Assembly: GCA_947500295.1 (NCBI GenBank)
Contig: CANMRM010000003.1
Coordinates: 492,199-556,198, forward strand
From: an uncultured Kordiimonas sp.
GTDB taxonomy: Bacteria; Pseudomonadota; Alphaproteobacteria; Sphingomonadales; Kordiimonadaceae
Length of the DNA: 64,000 nucleotides
Direction: 5' to 3'
The notes beneath the pieces are model-generated. The model was given only the letters and a program-made list of their open reading frames with translations, was not told the DNA's origin and did not search any database. The position numbers were made by a program, and so were the translations under genes. Positions 7,735-16,576 of the stretch are shown piece after piece. The stretch's first letter is position 1. The number at the start of each line of letters is the position of its first letter.

Positions 7735-8340
7735 CTAGAGCTCGTCAGCGTGTTTGCCGAGGTAATCAGCAACACCGGCTGCGTCAGCTTTCATGCCTTC
7801 ATCGCCTTTGTTCCAGCCGGCAGGGCATACTTCGCCGTGCTCTTCATGGAACTGAAGCGCTTCAACAAGACGTACAAACTCGTCAACATTGCGGCCAAGT
7901 GGCAGGAAGTTAACATACTGGTGCCAAACCATGCCGTCTTTGCCGATGAGGAATGTGCCACGCAGGGAAATGCCGTCTTCTTCGATAAGAACGTCATAGT
8001 CGCGGGCGATCTGCTTTGTTTTGTCAGCAACCATCGGGAAATCAACCGGGCCCAGGCCACCTTCAGATGTTGGCGTATTGCGCCATGCCGCGTGCGTGTG
8101 CTCGCTATCGACAGAAACGGCAACAACTTTCACACCCAGTTCCTTGAATTTGCCCATGCGGTTATGGAAGGCAAGAATTTCAGATGGGCAGACAAAAGTG
8201 AAGTCAAGTGGATAGAAGAAGACCAGACCATAATCGTCGCCGATATAGTCCTTCAGGTTGAAGTTTCCGCTGATCGATCCGTCAGCCATAACAGCGGCGG
8301 CAGTGAAGTCTGGTGCGGGTTTTCCGGCAAGAACGGCCAT
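7735..8340 (-). CDS. Typical 2-Cys peroxiredoxin (AhpC/Prx1 type)
   Basis: A 201-residue thiol peroxidase that reduces H2O2 and organic or lipid hydroperoxides. The peroxidatic cysteine lies in FYPLDFTFVCPSE (about residue 51), and the resolving cysteine in HGEVCPAGWNKG near residue 172. The C-terminal tail ends YLGKHADEL. Length and motifs match the typical 2-Cys Prx1/AhpC group, which works as a dimer or decamer recycled by thioredoxin or AhpD/AhpF. Neither partner is adjacent. The upstream intergenic region (8341-8693) is shared with the AraC cassette and holds two inverted repeats. The gene has a strong terminator. Confidence 0.95.
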   Translation of the reverse strand: MAVLAGKPAPDFTAAAVMADGSISGNFNLKDYIGDDYGLVFFYPLDFTFVCPSEILAFHNRMGKFKELGVKVVAVSVDSEHTHAAWRNTPTSEGGLGPVDFPMVADKTKQIARDYDVLIEEDGISLRGTFLIGKDGMVWHQYVNFLPLGRNVDEFVRLVEALQFHEEHGEVCPAGWNKGDEGMKADAAGVADYLGKHADEL

Positions 8341-8693
8341 GGGAATGCTCCTCGTCTGGGTTGATTTGAACGGTTTCCGGTTTGTCGCTGCCGCCAGAGC
8401 AAACAGAGCAAAACAGCCCAGAAGGGCTCGCTGGCAGCAGCAAGAATAACAGGCGCCACTCTAGGCTTTTGCTGTTCAAATGCAATCGGGTGAATCCGAT
8501 TTCTGAAATCGGAAAAAGCGATTAAATAAATCTCTAAAAACCGCCTCAATCGTTTATCAAGGCCATGCAGGCTATTCAAGGCTGAATTGCCCGCCATTCA
8601 AGAATATTTACTGGCAATATTCTGCCTTAATTCCCATATATGTCCGCGATGCGGGTCACATGAGGCAAGAAGACCGAAGGGACCCGCCTGCTT
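8341..8693. promoter_or_regulatory. Shared intergenic region with two inverted repeats
   Basis: This 353-nt gap between the divergent peroxiredoxin and AraC genes contains no gene. It holds a 17-bp perfect palindrome at 8496-8512 (CCGATTTC-T-GAAATCGG) and a second inverted repeat at 8601-8623 (AGAATATT, 7-nt spacer, AATATTCT). The first shares 13 bp exactly with a site at 12108-12120, at the other end of the AraC cassette. Confidence 0.6.
8496..8512. promoter_or_regulatory. 17-bp palindrome flanking the AraC cassette (left copy)
   Basis: CCGATTTC and GAAATCGG surround a central T. The 13-bp core CCGATTTCTGAAA recurs exactly at 12108-12120. It is the candidate binding site for one or more of the three AraC-type proteins encoded between the two copies. 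Binding is inferred only from position and repetition. Confidence 0.5.
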
Positions 8694-9791
8694 TTGGTAA
8701 GCAGATGCGAGGGATTGTTGGAAACTTTGGACGACATTGTGCGCTACGGCGCCGTTGGCCTTTTGGTCTGGCTTGCCGTACTTGCGCTCCGGGATTTTCG
8801 TGACCGGGTTGCGGGAAGGCTAGGTGCTCTTTCGGCTATTTCTTCTGCTGCGTATCTCGTCAGCACCAAGGTGAAAGCCCAGCTGTTTGGCGCAGAGATT
8901 GATCTTATATTGCTGCCGCTTCATGTGGGATCGATTGGTTTTGCATGGCTGTTTTGTCTTTCGCAGTTTGATGACCGCTTTGAAGTCAAGGGGTGGCACG
9001 CAGCTGTTATCGTTATCAAGATTTTGAGTGGTGCAGGAAGTTATCTGACTTTCAAATATGGTTGGGGTGGTTTGTTCGTCCCCTTTGTGACGCTGACCAT
9101 CATTACGGTCAGCGCCATCGTATTGCATCTGGTGTATGAGGTTTGGCAGGGCAGGAACGAGGACCTGGTCGAGGACCGTCGTCAGTTTCGCACCACTTTT
9201 GTAGGCGCCGTCGTTGTTATTTCGCTGGGTGTAATGATTGCTGAACTGTTCCTTGTCGGCCGCGGCATCAAGGAAGAACTGCTGCTTACTCAATCAATCG
9301 CCTTCCTGTGCATCGCGGTTTACCCGCTTTGGCGATTGTCTTCGCCCGGTGGAGAGGACCTTTTTTTCCGCACGGCCAACCCGGTTTCCAGTGCGCCTAC
9401 GGATGAGCATTGCGCGCTTACACCTGCTGACCAGCATGACCTGGGTGCCATAACAAGCCTGGCGGGCACACCGCAGATGCTTGAAGCTGGATTGACCATC
9501 AGCAAGCTTTCCGACGACCTGGGCATCCCCGAGCACCGTTTGCGGCATCTGATAAATCAACACCTGGGATATCGGAATTTCTCCGATTTCCTGAACCATC
9601 ATCGCATCGAACGTGCAAAAGAGCAGCTCTCCGACCAAAGCAAAAGGAATACGCCTGTGCTGACGGTGGCGATGGAGCTGGGTTATGGCTCATTAGGGCC
9701 TTTCAACCGGGCTTTTAAGGAAAGAACAGGTCTGACCCCGACTGAATTTCGTAGTCAGTCATTGGAAGCGAGCATGGCTGCGGCGAAATAG
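8694..9791 (+). CDS. Membrane-anchored AraC family regulator, copy 1
   Basis: The N-terminal two thirds contain six to seven hydrophobic segments. The C-terminal about 100 residues form an AraC double helix-turn-helix: LTISKLSDDLGIPEHRLRHLINQHLG, then TVAMELGYGSLGPFNRAFKERTGLTPTEFR. The start is uncertain: the longest frame opens at TTG 8694, but alignment with the next paralogue (MIELLDNIFRFG) and GAGGG at 8709-8713 favour TTG 8715 or 8718. It is the first of three consecutive paralogues; the gap to copy 2 is 55 nt. Such proteins sense a signal in or across the membrane and bind DNA while membrane-bound. Inducer and targets are unknown. Confidence 0.85.
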   Translation: MVSRCEGLLETLDDIVRYGAVGLLVWLAVLALRDFRDRVAGRLGALSAISSAAYLVSTKVKAQLFGAEIDLILLPLHVGSIGFAWLFCLSQFDDRFEVKGWHAAVIVIKILSGAGSYLTFKYGWGGLFVPFVTLTIITVSAIVLHLVYEVWQGRNEDLVEDRRQFRTTFVGAVVVISLGVMIAELFLVGRGIKEELLLTQSIAFLCIAVYPLWRLSSPGGEDLFFRTANPVSSAPTDEHCALTPADQHDLGAITSLAGTPQMLEAGLTISKLSDDLGIPEHRLRHLINQHLGYRNFSDFLNHHRIERAKEQLSDQSKRNTPVLTVAMELGYGSLGPFNRAFKERTGLTPTEFRSQSLEASMAAAK

Positions 9792-9846
9792 CACTTGCCT
9801 GAGACAGGCCGTGTGAGACAATAGGAACTGAGGAATCTAGGGACCC

Positions 9847-10989
9847 ATGATCGAGCTATTGGATAATATATTCCGGTTTGGCGGCGTTTTCTGCTGCTTG
9901 CTCATCGCAGCGCTCGCGATGCGCGATGCGCGCTGCACGCTTGCGGCTCACCTCGCCTGTTTTCTCTCTGTCGCAACCGCCTTTTTTCTCATTTTGGCCG
10001 CACCGGGCATTTCAGGGGTTGTTGGCACCTGGATGATCCCGCTGGAGATGGTCGGTCTGTTTGCACCGGCAGCATTATGGCTGTTTTCGCTGTCCCTCTT
10101 TGATGACAAATTCAAGCTGGAGCCGATACATTTCATTGTCGTCGCGGTATTCTGGCTGTCCGGCATGTCGAATTTTCCACAGTATTATTTTACGTTTGGT
10201 GAATGGCCATCCCTGCCACCGGCCGCGCTTCACACGATGCTGGAAAATTCCAGTCCCCTATATCCGGTGAGCGCGTTTGTTGGAAACTCGCTGAAATTTG
10301 GCATGGTTGCACATATGTTGTTTGCAGCGTGGCAGGGGCGAGACGATGATCTGCTTGAAAGCCGGCGGCGGTTTCGGTCAACTTTTGTGATTGGCGGCGC
10401 AACGGCGGTTGGTGTTGTTGTTTACTCCCTGAGCCCGGGCGGAGCCGTGCCGTCAGACAATGCCACCCTGATAGACGCCGTGGTGTCGGGCATCATCCTG
10501 TCCATCGTGTTCTATATGCTGTGGAACATCATCAAGGTTGACAGCGAGTGGCTGCTTGGTGACTTGACGCAAGTTGAGCCCAGGTTGCTGGAAGCGGCGC
10601 AGGAGCCGACAGATGCTCTTGACTTGGCGCGCTTGAATGATCTGGCCGCTAACGCCACCTTGCTGGAGCAGGGGCTGACCATTACACGGTTGGCAGATAT
10701 TGCAAAGGTGCCGGAGCATCGGCTCAGGCGCCTCATCAACCAGCATATGGGGTTCCGCAATTTCTCCGATTTTCTCAATCATCATCGTGTCGAGGCAGCC
10801 AAAAACCGCCTCGCGGATGCGCAGGAGCGGCACACGCCCGTGCTGACGATTGCAATGGAACTGGGATACGGATCACTCGGGCCGTTCAACCGGGCTTTCA
10901 AAGAGCGTACGGGCCAAACGCCAACGGAATTTCGCCGCGATTTTTTGGGTGGCGTCCAGCCTTCAACTATGCAAGCGTCAACTCACTAG
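9847..10989 (+). CDS. Membrane-anchored AraC family regulator, copy 2
   Basis: 380 residues with the same architecture as its neighbours: multi-pass N-terminal domain (to about residue 230), a short soluble linker, and a C-terminal AraC DNA-binding domain (LTITRLADIAKVPEHRLRRLINQHMG, AMELGYGSLGPFNRAFKERTGQTPTEFR). AGGGAC precedes ATG 9847. The DNA-binding domain is nearly identical to copies 1 and 3 in the second HTH (ELGYGSLGPFNRAFKERTG), while the membrane part diverges. This suggests shared DNA targets but different signals. It probably arose by tandem duplication. Confidence 0.88.
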   Translation: MIELLDNIFRFGGVFCCLLIAALAMRDARCTLAAHLACFLSVATAFFLILAAPGISGVVGTWMIPLEMVGLFAPAALWLFSLSLFDDKFKLEPIHFIVVAVFWLSGMSNFPQYYFTFGEWPSLPPAALHTMLENSSPLYPVSAFVGNSLKFGMVAHMLFAAWQGRDDDLLESRRRFRSTFVIGGATAVGVVVYSLSPGGAVPSDNATLIDAVVSGIILSIVFYMLWNIIKVDSEWLLGDLTQVEPRLLEAAQEPTDALDLARLNDLAANATLLEQGLTITRLADIAKVPEHRLRRLINQHMGFRNFSDFLNHHRVEAAKNRLADAQERHTPVLTIAMELGYGSLGPFNRAFKERTGQTPTEFRRDFLGGVQPSTMQASTH

Positions 10990-11024
10990 GCTTATAAAAA
11001 TCCGGCTGAGGGAGCTGGCAGGTC

Positions 11025-12098
11025 ATGACGGACGCGCAGTCGACTGAACTTATTATTGCATTCTTCCGATTTTCGGCCATCAGCATTTTTATGGTGCTGG
11101 GAGCGATTTTTTTGCGTGATTTTGCCAATCGGCAGGTTGCCTGGCTTGGAGCCTGGGCCTCTTTTTCCGGCGCGGCTTATTTGATTTGCACCAGTCCTAC
11201 GCTGAATGCCTTTTTTGGCGCTGGCATGATATTTATCGAGATATTCTGCCATTCGGGCCAGATTGCGATATGGCTTTTCAGCTTGTCGCAGTTTCGAGAC
11301 CGATTAAAAATCTGGCCCACCTTTGCCCTGATCAGCATAGGGTTTTATCTTTCGGGTAGAGTGCATTTCGATCTTCTTCACGAAACCGGGTCTGGTTTCG
11401 AGCTGCCAGCTTACGCCGTATACACTCTGGCGCGATTTGGCCTTATTGCGCACATGATTTATGTCGCCTGGGAGGGCCGGGACGACGACCTGCTGGAAGC
11501 GCGGCGCAAGTTTCGGCTCGTCTATATCGTCGCCGTTACGCTGACCACTCTGGTCATCGCGTCAGCCGAAACCTTCGTACCGCAGCCGGCACTGACCGGC
11601 ACGCCTGTTCTTCTTCTTCAATCTGTAGGCATGTGGTTTTTGGCGGCTACGCTGGCATGGTATGGGATCAATCTGCGAAGTGTGGCATTTGTTAGCGGAC
11701 AGTCTGGCCCACTCAAATCCCAGAAGCCCGCTCCGGAAGACCCTAACGAGCGTCATGACCTTGCCTCCGTCGAACAACTGATCGAAACCGATAAACTGTA
11801 TCTTCAATCTGGCCTGACCATCGCTGGATTGGCGGAATCTGCCGGTTTGCCGGAGCACAGGCTGCGTCGTTTGATCAATCGGCATCTGGGTTATCGAAAT
11901 TTTGCCGATTTCCTCAACCACTATCGAATCACCGCGGCACAAGCCCGACTTTCTGCGGTTTCAGACCGCAATATTCCGGTGCTGACCATCGCGATGGAGC
12001 TCGGTTATGGTTCGCTAGGGCCCTTTAATCGTGCCTTCAAGGAGCGAACCGGCGTAACCCCAACCGAGTACCGCCGAAAACAGCTCGCCGATAGTTAA
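11025..12098 (+). CDS. Membrane-anchored AraC family regulator, copy 3
   Basis: 357 residues with six to seven predicted membrane segments, followed by the AraC domain (LTIAGLAESAGLPEHRLRRLINRHLG, AMELGYGSLGPFNRAFKERTGVTPTEYR). The start ATG 11025 is preceded by GGCAGG. It lies 35 nt after copy 2, so the three are likely one transcription unit. The desaturase-DUF2147 fusion follows after a 185-nt gap that contains an inverted repeat related to the one before copy 1, making that gene a candidate target. Confidence 0.88.
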   Translation: MTDAQSTELIIAFFRFSAISIFMVLGAIFLRDFANRQVAWLGAWASFSGAAYLICTSPTLNAFFGAGMIFIEIFCHSGQIAIWLFSLSQFRDRLKIWPTFALISIGFYLSGRVHFDLLHETGSGFELPAYAVYTLARFGLIAHMIYVAWEGRDDDLLEARRKFRLVYIVAVTLTTLVIASAETFVPQPALTGTPVLLLQSVGMWFLAATLAWYGINLRSVAFVSGQSGPLKSQKPAPEDPNERHDLASVEQLIETDKLYLQSGLTIAGLAESAGLPEHRLRRLINRHLGYRNFADFLNHYRITAAQARLSAVSDRNIPVLTIAMELGYGSLGPFNRAFKERTGVTPTEYRRKQLADS

Positions 12099-12106
12099 AA
12101 AGACTC

Positions 12107-12144
12107 GCCGATTTCTGAAAAAGCGTGCCAATTCCGAAATCGGC
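12107..12144. promoter_or_regulatory. Inverted repeat flanking the AraC cassette (right copy)
   Basis: GCCGATTTC at 12107-12115 is matched by its exact reverse complement GAAATCGGC at 12136-12144, with a 20-nt spacer. The segment 12108-12120 equals the left-side site at 8496-8508, and both sites are closely followed by AAAGCG. The repeat lies 140 nt before the downstream desaturase fusion gene. Confidence 0.5.
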
Positions 12145-12283
12145 AAGAACCAAATCCGTTTTCCTGCGTTTATGGTTACGAGCAACGGGTCAGTCTAAGC
12201 ATTTCCTTCCCTGACTTCTCCCGACGCTCGATAACGACAAGCACCGCAATCAATTGGTGCGTTTGAGACGCGAGGACAGACAC

Positions 12284-13546
12284 ATGGATGTCACAGTGTT
12301 AGATCAACTTGCTGCGTGGGCCGGTGATATGTTGCCCCGTTATCCTGGGTGGTTCGCCTTTGATTTCGGACGCTACGTCATCGGCGCAGGCAGCGTTTAT
12401 CTGATTGTAAATGTGCTCCTGTCTCGCTCTCTTAAAAACCGCAAAATCAGAACGAAAACCCCCGGGCTCAGGCAGATTGCTCGCGAGTTCAAAAGCTCCG
12501 CGCTTGCAGCCGCGACCTTTTCTGCCTCGGGCTTTTTGATCGATTTGGGCATTCGCTCAGGTGTGATGACCATCTATGGTGGTGAAACGGGCTATGGCAC
12601 AGCCTATTTCGTTGGATCACTGTTGCTGATGATTCTGGCACAAGATGCATACTTTTACTGGACACATAGACTGCTGCATCTCCCCAAAGCTTTTCGGCGC
12701 GGCCATTCTGAACACCATAAATCGATCAACCCGACCCCATGGACGGCTTACAGCTTCAATATCCCTGAAGCCGCTATCCATGCTGCTTTCGTACCCCTGT
12801 TTTTGCTTTTTCTCCCCATGCATGGTTTCGCCATATTCCTGTTTCTCACACACATGATTATCAGGAATGCGGTGGGGCATTCAGGCTACGAACTGTTTCC
12901 CCGCTGGTGGGCCCTGCACCCAATATTAGGACAGATAACAATGGTTACACATCACGACATGCACCACGCATCCGGCAACAAAAACTTCGGCCTTTATTTC
13001 ACCTGGTGGGACCGCCTGATGGGCACAGAACACCCAGACTATGTTGCCAAAGCAACCGGCAACCCGGCAGCCAGCCGCAAGTCTATGGGTGCCCGCGCTA
13101 CAGCGGCAACTTTCGCAGCCGTGGTTGGCCTTGCTGCGGCGACCTTCATTGCAAACCCTGCAGGTGCGCAAAACGATGATATCAAGGGCTTGTGGCTCGC
13201 AGACGACGGCAAAACGGTTGTTGAAGTTGCCAACTGCAGTGAAAAGTCTCGTCGCCTTTGCGGGACGGTTGTTTTCCAGGACGGCACCAACTCGGGCGAT
13301 GCCATTGGCAAAGAACTGCTGATGAAATTCAAAGGTGCCAAAGTTCAGGGCCAAAAGCGCTGGGAAAGTGGCAAAGTTGCTAAACTTGAAGGCGGTAAAG
13401 CCCAAAAAGGCAACCTTGTTCTGACAAGTGAAGGCAATCTGAAGGTAACAAGCTGCGCGCGTGGCCGTTGCAGCAACCAGACCTGGAGCCGTCCTTCAGC
13501 TGCCATGGCGCAAAAAGCAGCGGCAACCCGCGGTGGTTCGCGCTAA
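12284..13546 (+). CDS. Sterol desaturase family enzyme fused to a C-terminal DUF2147 domain
   Basis: A 420-residue two-part protein. Residues 1-265 are a membrane di-iron oxygenase with histidine boxes HRLLH (about 128-132), HSEHH (about 141-145) and HHDMHH (about 223-228). From Met268 there is a hydrophobic stretch ending in NPAGAQ that looks like an internal signal peptide. It leads into residues 290-405, which resemble DUF2147: GLWLADDGKTVVEVANC, RRLCGTVVF, then a paired-cysteine tail SCARGRCSNQTW. DUF2147 proteins are normally separate periplasmic proteins. ATG 12284 has GAGGAC upstream. Either the fusion is real, with the tail exported, or ATG 13085 is also used. Possible control by the AraC trio is inferred from position. 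Confidence 0.82.
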   Translation: MDVTVLDQLAAWAGDMLPRYPGWFAFDFGRYVIGAGSVYLIVNVLLSRSLKNRKIRTKTPGLRQIAREFKSSALAAATFSASGFLIDLGIRSGVMTIYGGETGYGTAYFVGSLLLMILAQDAYFYWTHRLLHLPKAFRRGHSEHHKSINPTPWTAYSFNIPEAAIHAAFVPLFLLFLPMHGFAIFLFLTHMIIRNAVGHSGYELFPRWWALHPILGQITMVTHHDMHHASGNKNFGLYFTWWDRLMGTEHPDYVAKATGNPAASRKSMGARATAATFAAVVGLAAATFIANPAGAQNDDIKGLWLADDGKTVVEVANCSEKSRRLCGTVVFQDGTNSGDAIGKELLMKFKGAKVQGQKRWESGKVAKLEGGKAQKGNLVLTSEGNLKVTSCARGRCSNQTWSRPSAAMAQKAAATRGGSR

Positions 13547-13566
13547 GTCATAGCGATACCGACACT

Positions 13567-13602
13567 AAAAAAGGGCGTTCCCCAACAGGGAGCGCCCTTT
13601 TT
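13567..13602. terminator. Bidirectional rho-independent terminator
   Basis: A stem of about 15 bp, with A-rich left and T-rich right ends (core GGGCGTTCCC / GGGAGCGCCC with one G-T pair) and a 5-nt loop, lies between the convergent desaturase fusion and the TraB/GumN gene. It can stop both. Confidence 0.85.
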
Positions 13603-13620
13603 GATGTGATTGGCAAAGCG

Positions 13621-14535
13621 TTACTGGCGAACGACCGCAATGCCCTCAGCACGCAGATAGTCTTGCACACTCCGGTCCCCGGCAAGGTGTGCTGCGCCGA
13701 CTGCAACAAAGATGGTGCCGCTGCCTTCCAGCATTTGCTTCAACTGGCGAACCCAGTCTCTGTTGCGTGCTGCGAGAATGGTTTCATAAACCTCTTCCTG
13801 AGGGGCAAGCGTTGCAACCATCAAGCTGCCAAGGGCATCAACATTACCGGATCGCCAGAATGTCACCAGGTCATTGACCTGATCCGGGTTTTCCTTCAGT
13901 TGCCGCAGGCCGTCCTCCAGCAAAAACAATTCCGCTGCAGGCGACATGTTGCCAAGCATCTGCATTTGCTGTTCGTCGGTTTCGAAATAGGCGATGCTTT
14001 TTCCGCTTGCGGCCGCTTCCGCGCCCAAGATGCGCTCAACGCCTGCGTTCGGGTCTCCCCCGGTTGCCTGAATCTGCAGGGCGGCAAGAGTAATGCTGAC
14101 TAGCCAAGGCCTCAGTGGCTCGAAATTCGCGGCGGAACCCGCCATATTGAATTGCGCCAATACGTCAGCAAGATCGCGTTTTCCCTGCTCGCTCATCAGG
14201 CCGGAAAGCGTTGTGCCGGGAGGATTAAGTCCAAACTGCGCAATCAACGCCTGCATTTTTTGCGGATTTGATGTGTCTGCGGGTGCTTCAAATACGACAG
14301 TGTCAGATGAGGCAAATGCGCTATTCACGTCAGCCGAACGCCAGTTCAGGTCAGGTCTCAATATATGGACGGTGCCAAAAAGATATATGGTGCTGTCTTC
14401 ATCTGAAATTTTCCATAACGCGGGGGTTGGCGCTGCCGAGTTGTCGGCCATACTGCTTGTTGTCACTGCCCCGTGCAGCAGGATCGACAGGCAGAAGAGC
14501 ATGGTCAACTGAAGCCTGGAACTAAGGCATTTCAT
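13621..14535 (-). CDS. TraB/GumN family protein (Tiki-like metalloprotease fold)
   Basis: A 304-residue exported protein. An N-terminal signal peptide (to about residue 30, ending SSMA) precedes the TraB/GumN domain. The family hallmarks are visible: STIYLFGTVHIL near the mature N-terminus, FEAPAD, ILAARNRDWVRQLKQML, and FVAVGAAHLAGDRSVQDYL at the C-terminus. The GTVH and GAAHL motifs carry the conserved His and Gly residues compared with Tiki metalloproteases. The bacterial role is poorly known; activity is inferred from the family only. It is transcribed alone, with a shared terminator at its 3' end. Confidence 0.87.
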   Translation of the reverse strand: MKCLSSRLQLTMLFCLSILLHGAVTTSSMADNSAAPTPALWKISDEDSTIYLFGTVHILRPDLNWRSADVNSAFASSDTVVFEAPADTSNPQKMQALIAQFGLNPPGTTLSGLMSEQGKRDLADVLAQFNMAGSAANFEPLRPWLVSITLAALQIQATGGDPNAGVERILGAEAAASGKSIAYFETDEQQMQMLGNMSPAAELFLLEDGLRQLKENPDQVNDLVTFWRSGNVDALGSLMVATLAPQEEVYETILAARNRDWVRQLKQMLEGSGTIFVAVGAAHLAGDRSVQDYLRAEGIAVVRQ

Positions 14536-14632
14536 CTGTTTTCCTTTTATCGTCCGATGAGAATTGGGCTTTGCTGGCTGAGTTTAGCGACAAAGCGCAG
14601 CGAAAATCACCCGAAAAATCCTCTATCGGGGG

Positions 14633-16495
14633 TCAGCTATTGTTGTTGTGCCTGGCATGGCCACCAGCAGCGCCAATTTGTTCCTTCAGTGTTTTCAGGC
14701 AGGCTGTTGCGATCTCAGTCTGCAAACGTAAAGCGCTGTTTTTCGCCGTTTGACCGCTGATGACCATTGTGGAAAGTGCTTGTTCCAGAATGTGTAATGT
14801 TGCGGCCAATTCATCTGCGAGCTCGGCTTGTTCTGGTGCTTTTGAGGTGTTTTCGGTTGGCGCAGGCTTTTTGCTATCTGCTGACTTGAGTTCGACGCTG
14901 GCCGCACTGCTTGTAACAGGCACGCCATTTGGATTTAGCGCTTTTGCAACAGAGTCGCTGATCATGTCCCTGATCAGGTCAGTCGCAATGGTTTTTATCT
15001 GATCTGGTGAAGGGCGGGCCTCGGTGGCGGACGGTTTAGGTGCAGGACGGCTGCTCGGCGGCGGTGTCAGCGTGCGATCGATATTTTCATCCATCAGCTT
15101 GTCGCTCGCGGTTGGTGTTTTCCTCGAACTTGCAACAGGCTCTGCGATGCGACTTTCGGAAGAAACCTGTTCCTCGGTGAAAAGAGGCGGTGACGCAGGC
15201 GCTGCTGAATCGAGAGGCAACTCATTTTCCGTGGAAGCTGTTACAGGATGCATGATGCCCTGATATCCTTCGAAGAGACCACCATGAGCGCTGAAGACGG
15301 GAGTCGCTTCCATGGTCCAGAATCGGTTCGTGCCGTCTCTTGTTTCCAGCGTTAGTGGCGCGTCATGAATTGTGCTGCGTCGCTGGAATGCGCGAGACAC
15401 CGGGTGCCCCAGCTTGGCGTTCAGGCCGAGCATATCGAGGATGGTTGCGCCAATCAGCCTTGCGTTCGGGTCAAACAGGCGCTGACCTCTGGGAGACACT
15501 GCCGTTACCAGCCCGTCGCGGTCGCTATGCCATTGCCAGCCGCCGCCTACGTCCTGCGCGGTAGTGGCGCTTTTTTCCGCTCCCGGGCTGATTGTAGCTG
15601 AACTGTTCTCTTCGCCGTTCGCTGGTCCCCACTCTGTCGATGCAGGGTCCAGTTCGATATCTGCTCCGGTTTGCATCTTTAGTGAGGCCTTTTCGATCCG
15701 GTCGGCGATAAGGTCCTTGTCGGTTCGAAGAATTCGCAGCTGAGATGTCTTTCCGCTGTCATCTGCCTGCAAGCCTGAATCAGAAAAATCTTCCGTGGCA
15801 ACAAATGTAGGCTTCGTTTTAAGTGGGGCCTCATCACTTGATGGCGCGGGCTGAGTGGTTTTCGGGTGTGCAGGATCCCGGAAAGGCGTAACCGTCTCGG
15901 AAGACTGGTTCTGACCGAAAGCGCCAAGGTCGTCTCGCCACAGCGCAAGTGTTGATTGATTGTCAAACGGCGGCGCTACAGGTGCTGCCCGGGCAAGGGC
16001 TATCCAGACGTTGGCGGAAAGATCATTTCGTGACGCAATAACATGGTGATGATCACGGCCGGTGCAGTTGATCAATTCAACAATATCGGCTTCGTCAAAT
16101 GCGGTAGATCTCAAGAGGTCGCCGACCAGATGTGGACGGTCTTTCGCGAGTCGGCACACCAGATCAAGGGGTGGCTCCGACATCTGGGCAACCAGTTCGG
16201 CCACTGTGCGACGGCCATCTGGTTCAACGTGAGGGACCAGAGCTTCAATAACATCAAGAAGCTGATCGCGTGTTGGTTGTTTCCTGGGCGCTTTGCCAGT
16301 AAGGAACAGATCAACGAGGTTTCGGAACAATAGGGTACGGTCTTCGCCGTCGCGCTCCCGCGCGTAGGCGACTAGCTCTCTGATTCTGGTGTCCAAGGCA
16401 TCCATCTCGAATGCCGAAGCGTTTCCCACAGCCAAGCCCTGTAACTCAAGATTTCTTCCGCTGGTGCGGTAGAAATCCGCGGCCGTCCCTGCCAC
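14633..16495 (-). CDS. DUF2336 and PAS domain protein, alphaproteobacterial signalling type
   Basis: A 620-residue soluble protein. Residues about 45-170 match the DUF2336 helical-repeat pattern (RTLLFRNLVDLFL, TVAELVAQMSEPPLDLVCRLAKDRPHLVGDLL, ADIVELI, HHHVIASR). After a low-complexity linker, residues about 317-410 form a PAS-like sensor (GGWQWHSDRDGLVTAVSP, RFWTMEATPVFSAHGGLFEGYQGI). A Pro/Ser-rich linker and a C-terminal helical bundle follow. No kinase or output domain is seen. The start is GTG 16495 with GGA upstream. The upstream region carries a 27-bp element also present at the flagellin promoter (34519-34545). Confidence 0.75.
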   Translation of the reverse strand: MAGTAADFYRTSGRNLELQGLAVGNASAFEMDALDTRIRELVAYARERDGEDRTLLFRNLVDLFLTGKAPRKQPTRDQLLDVIEALVPHVEPDGRRTVAELVAQMSEPPLDLVCRLAKDRPHLVGDLLRSTAFDEADIVELINCTGRDHHHVIASRNDLSANVWIALARAAPVAPPFDNQSTLALWRDDLGAFGQNQSSETVTPFRDPAHPKTTQPAPSSDEAPLKTKPTFVATEDFSDSGLQADDSGKTSQLRILRTDKDLIADRIEKASLKMQTGADIELDPASTEWGPANGEENSSATISPGAEKSATTAQDVGGGWQWHSDRDGLVTAVSPRGQRLFDPNARLIGATILDMLGLNAKLGHPVSRAFQRRSTIHDAPLTLETRDGTNRFWTMEATPVFSAHGGLFEGYQGIMHPVTASTENELPLDSAAPASPPLFTEEQVSSESRIAEPVASSRKTPTASDKLMDENIDRTLTPPPSSRPAPKPSATEARPSPDQIKTIATDLIRDMISDSVAKALNPNGVPVTSSAASVELKSADSKKPAPTENTSKAPEQAELADELAATLHILEQALSTMVISGQTAKNSALRLQTEIATACLKTLKEQIGAAGGHARHNNNS

Positions 16496-16576
16496 TTATT
16501 CCGGTTCTTTTTAGAGCGACATTTTTGCACCCGAATCGCTCGGTTCCATATACTACTCATTTCGAATCGGGATGCT

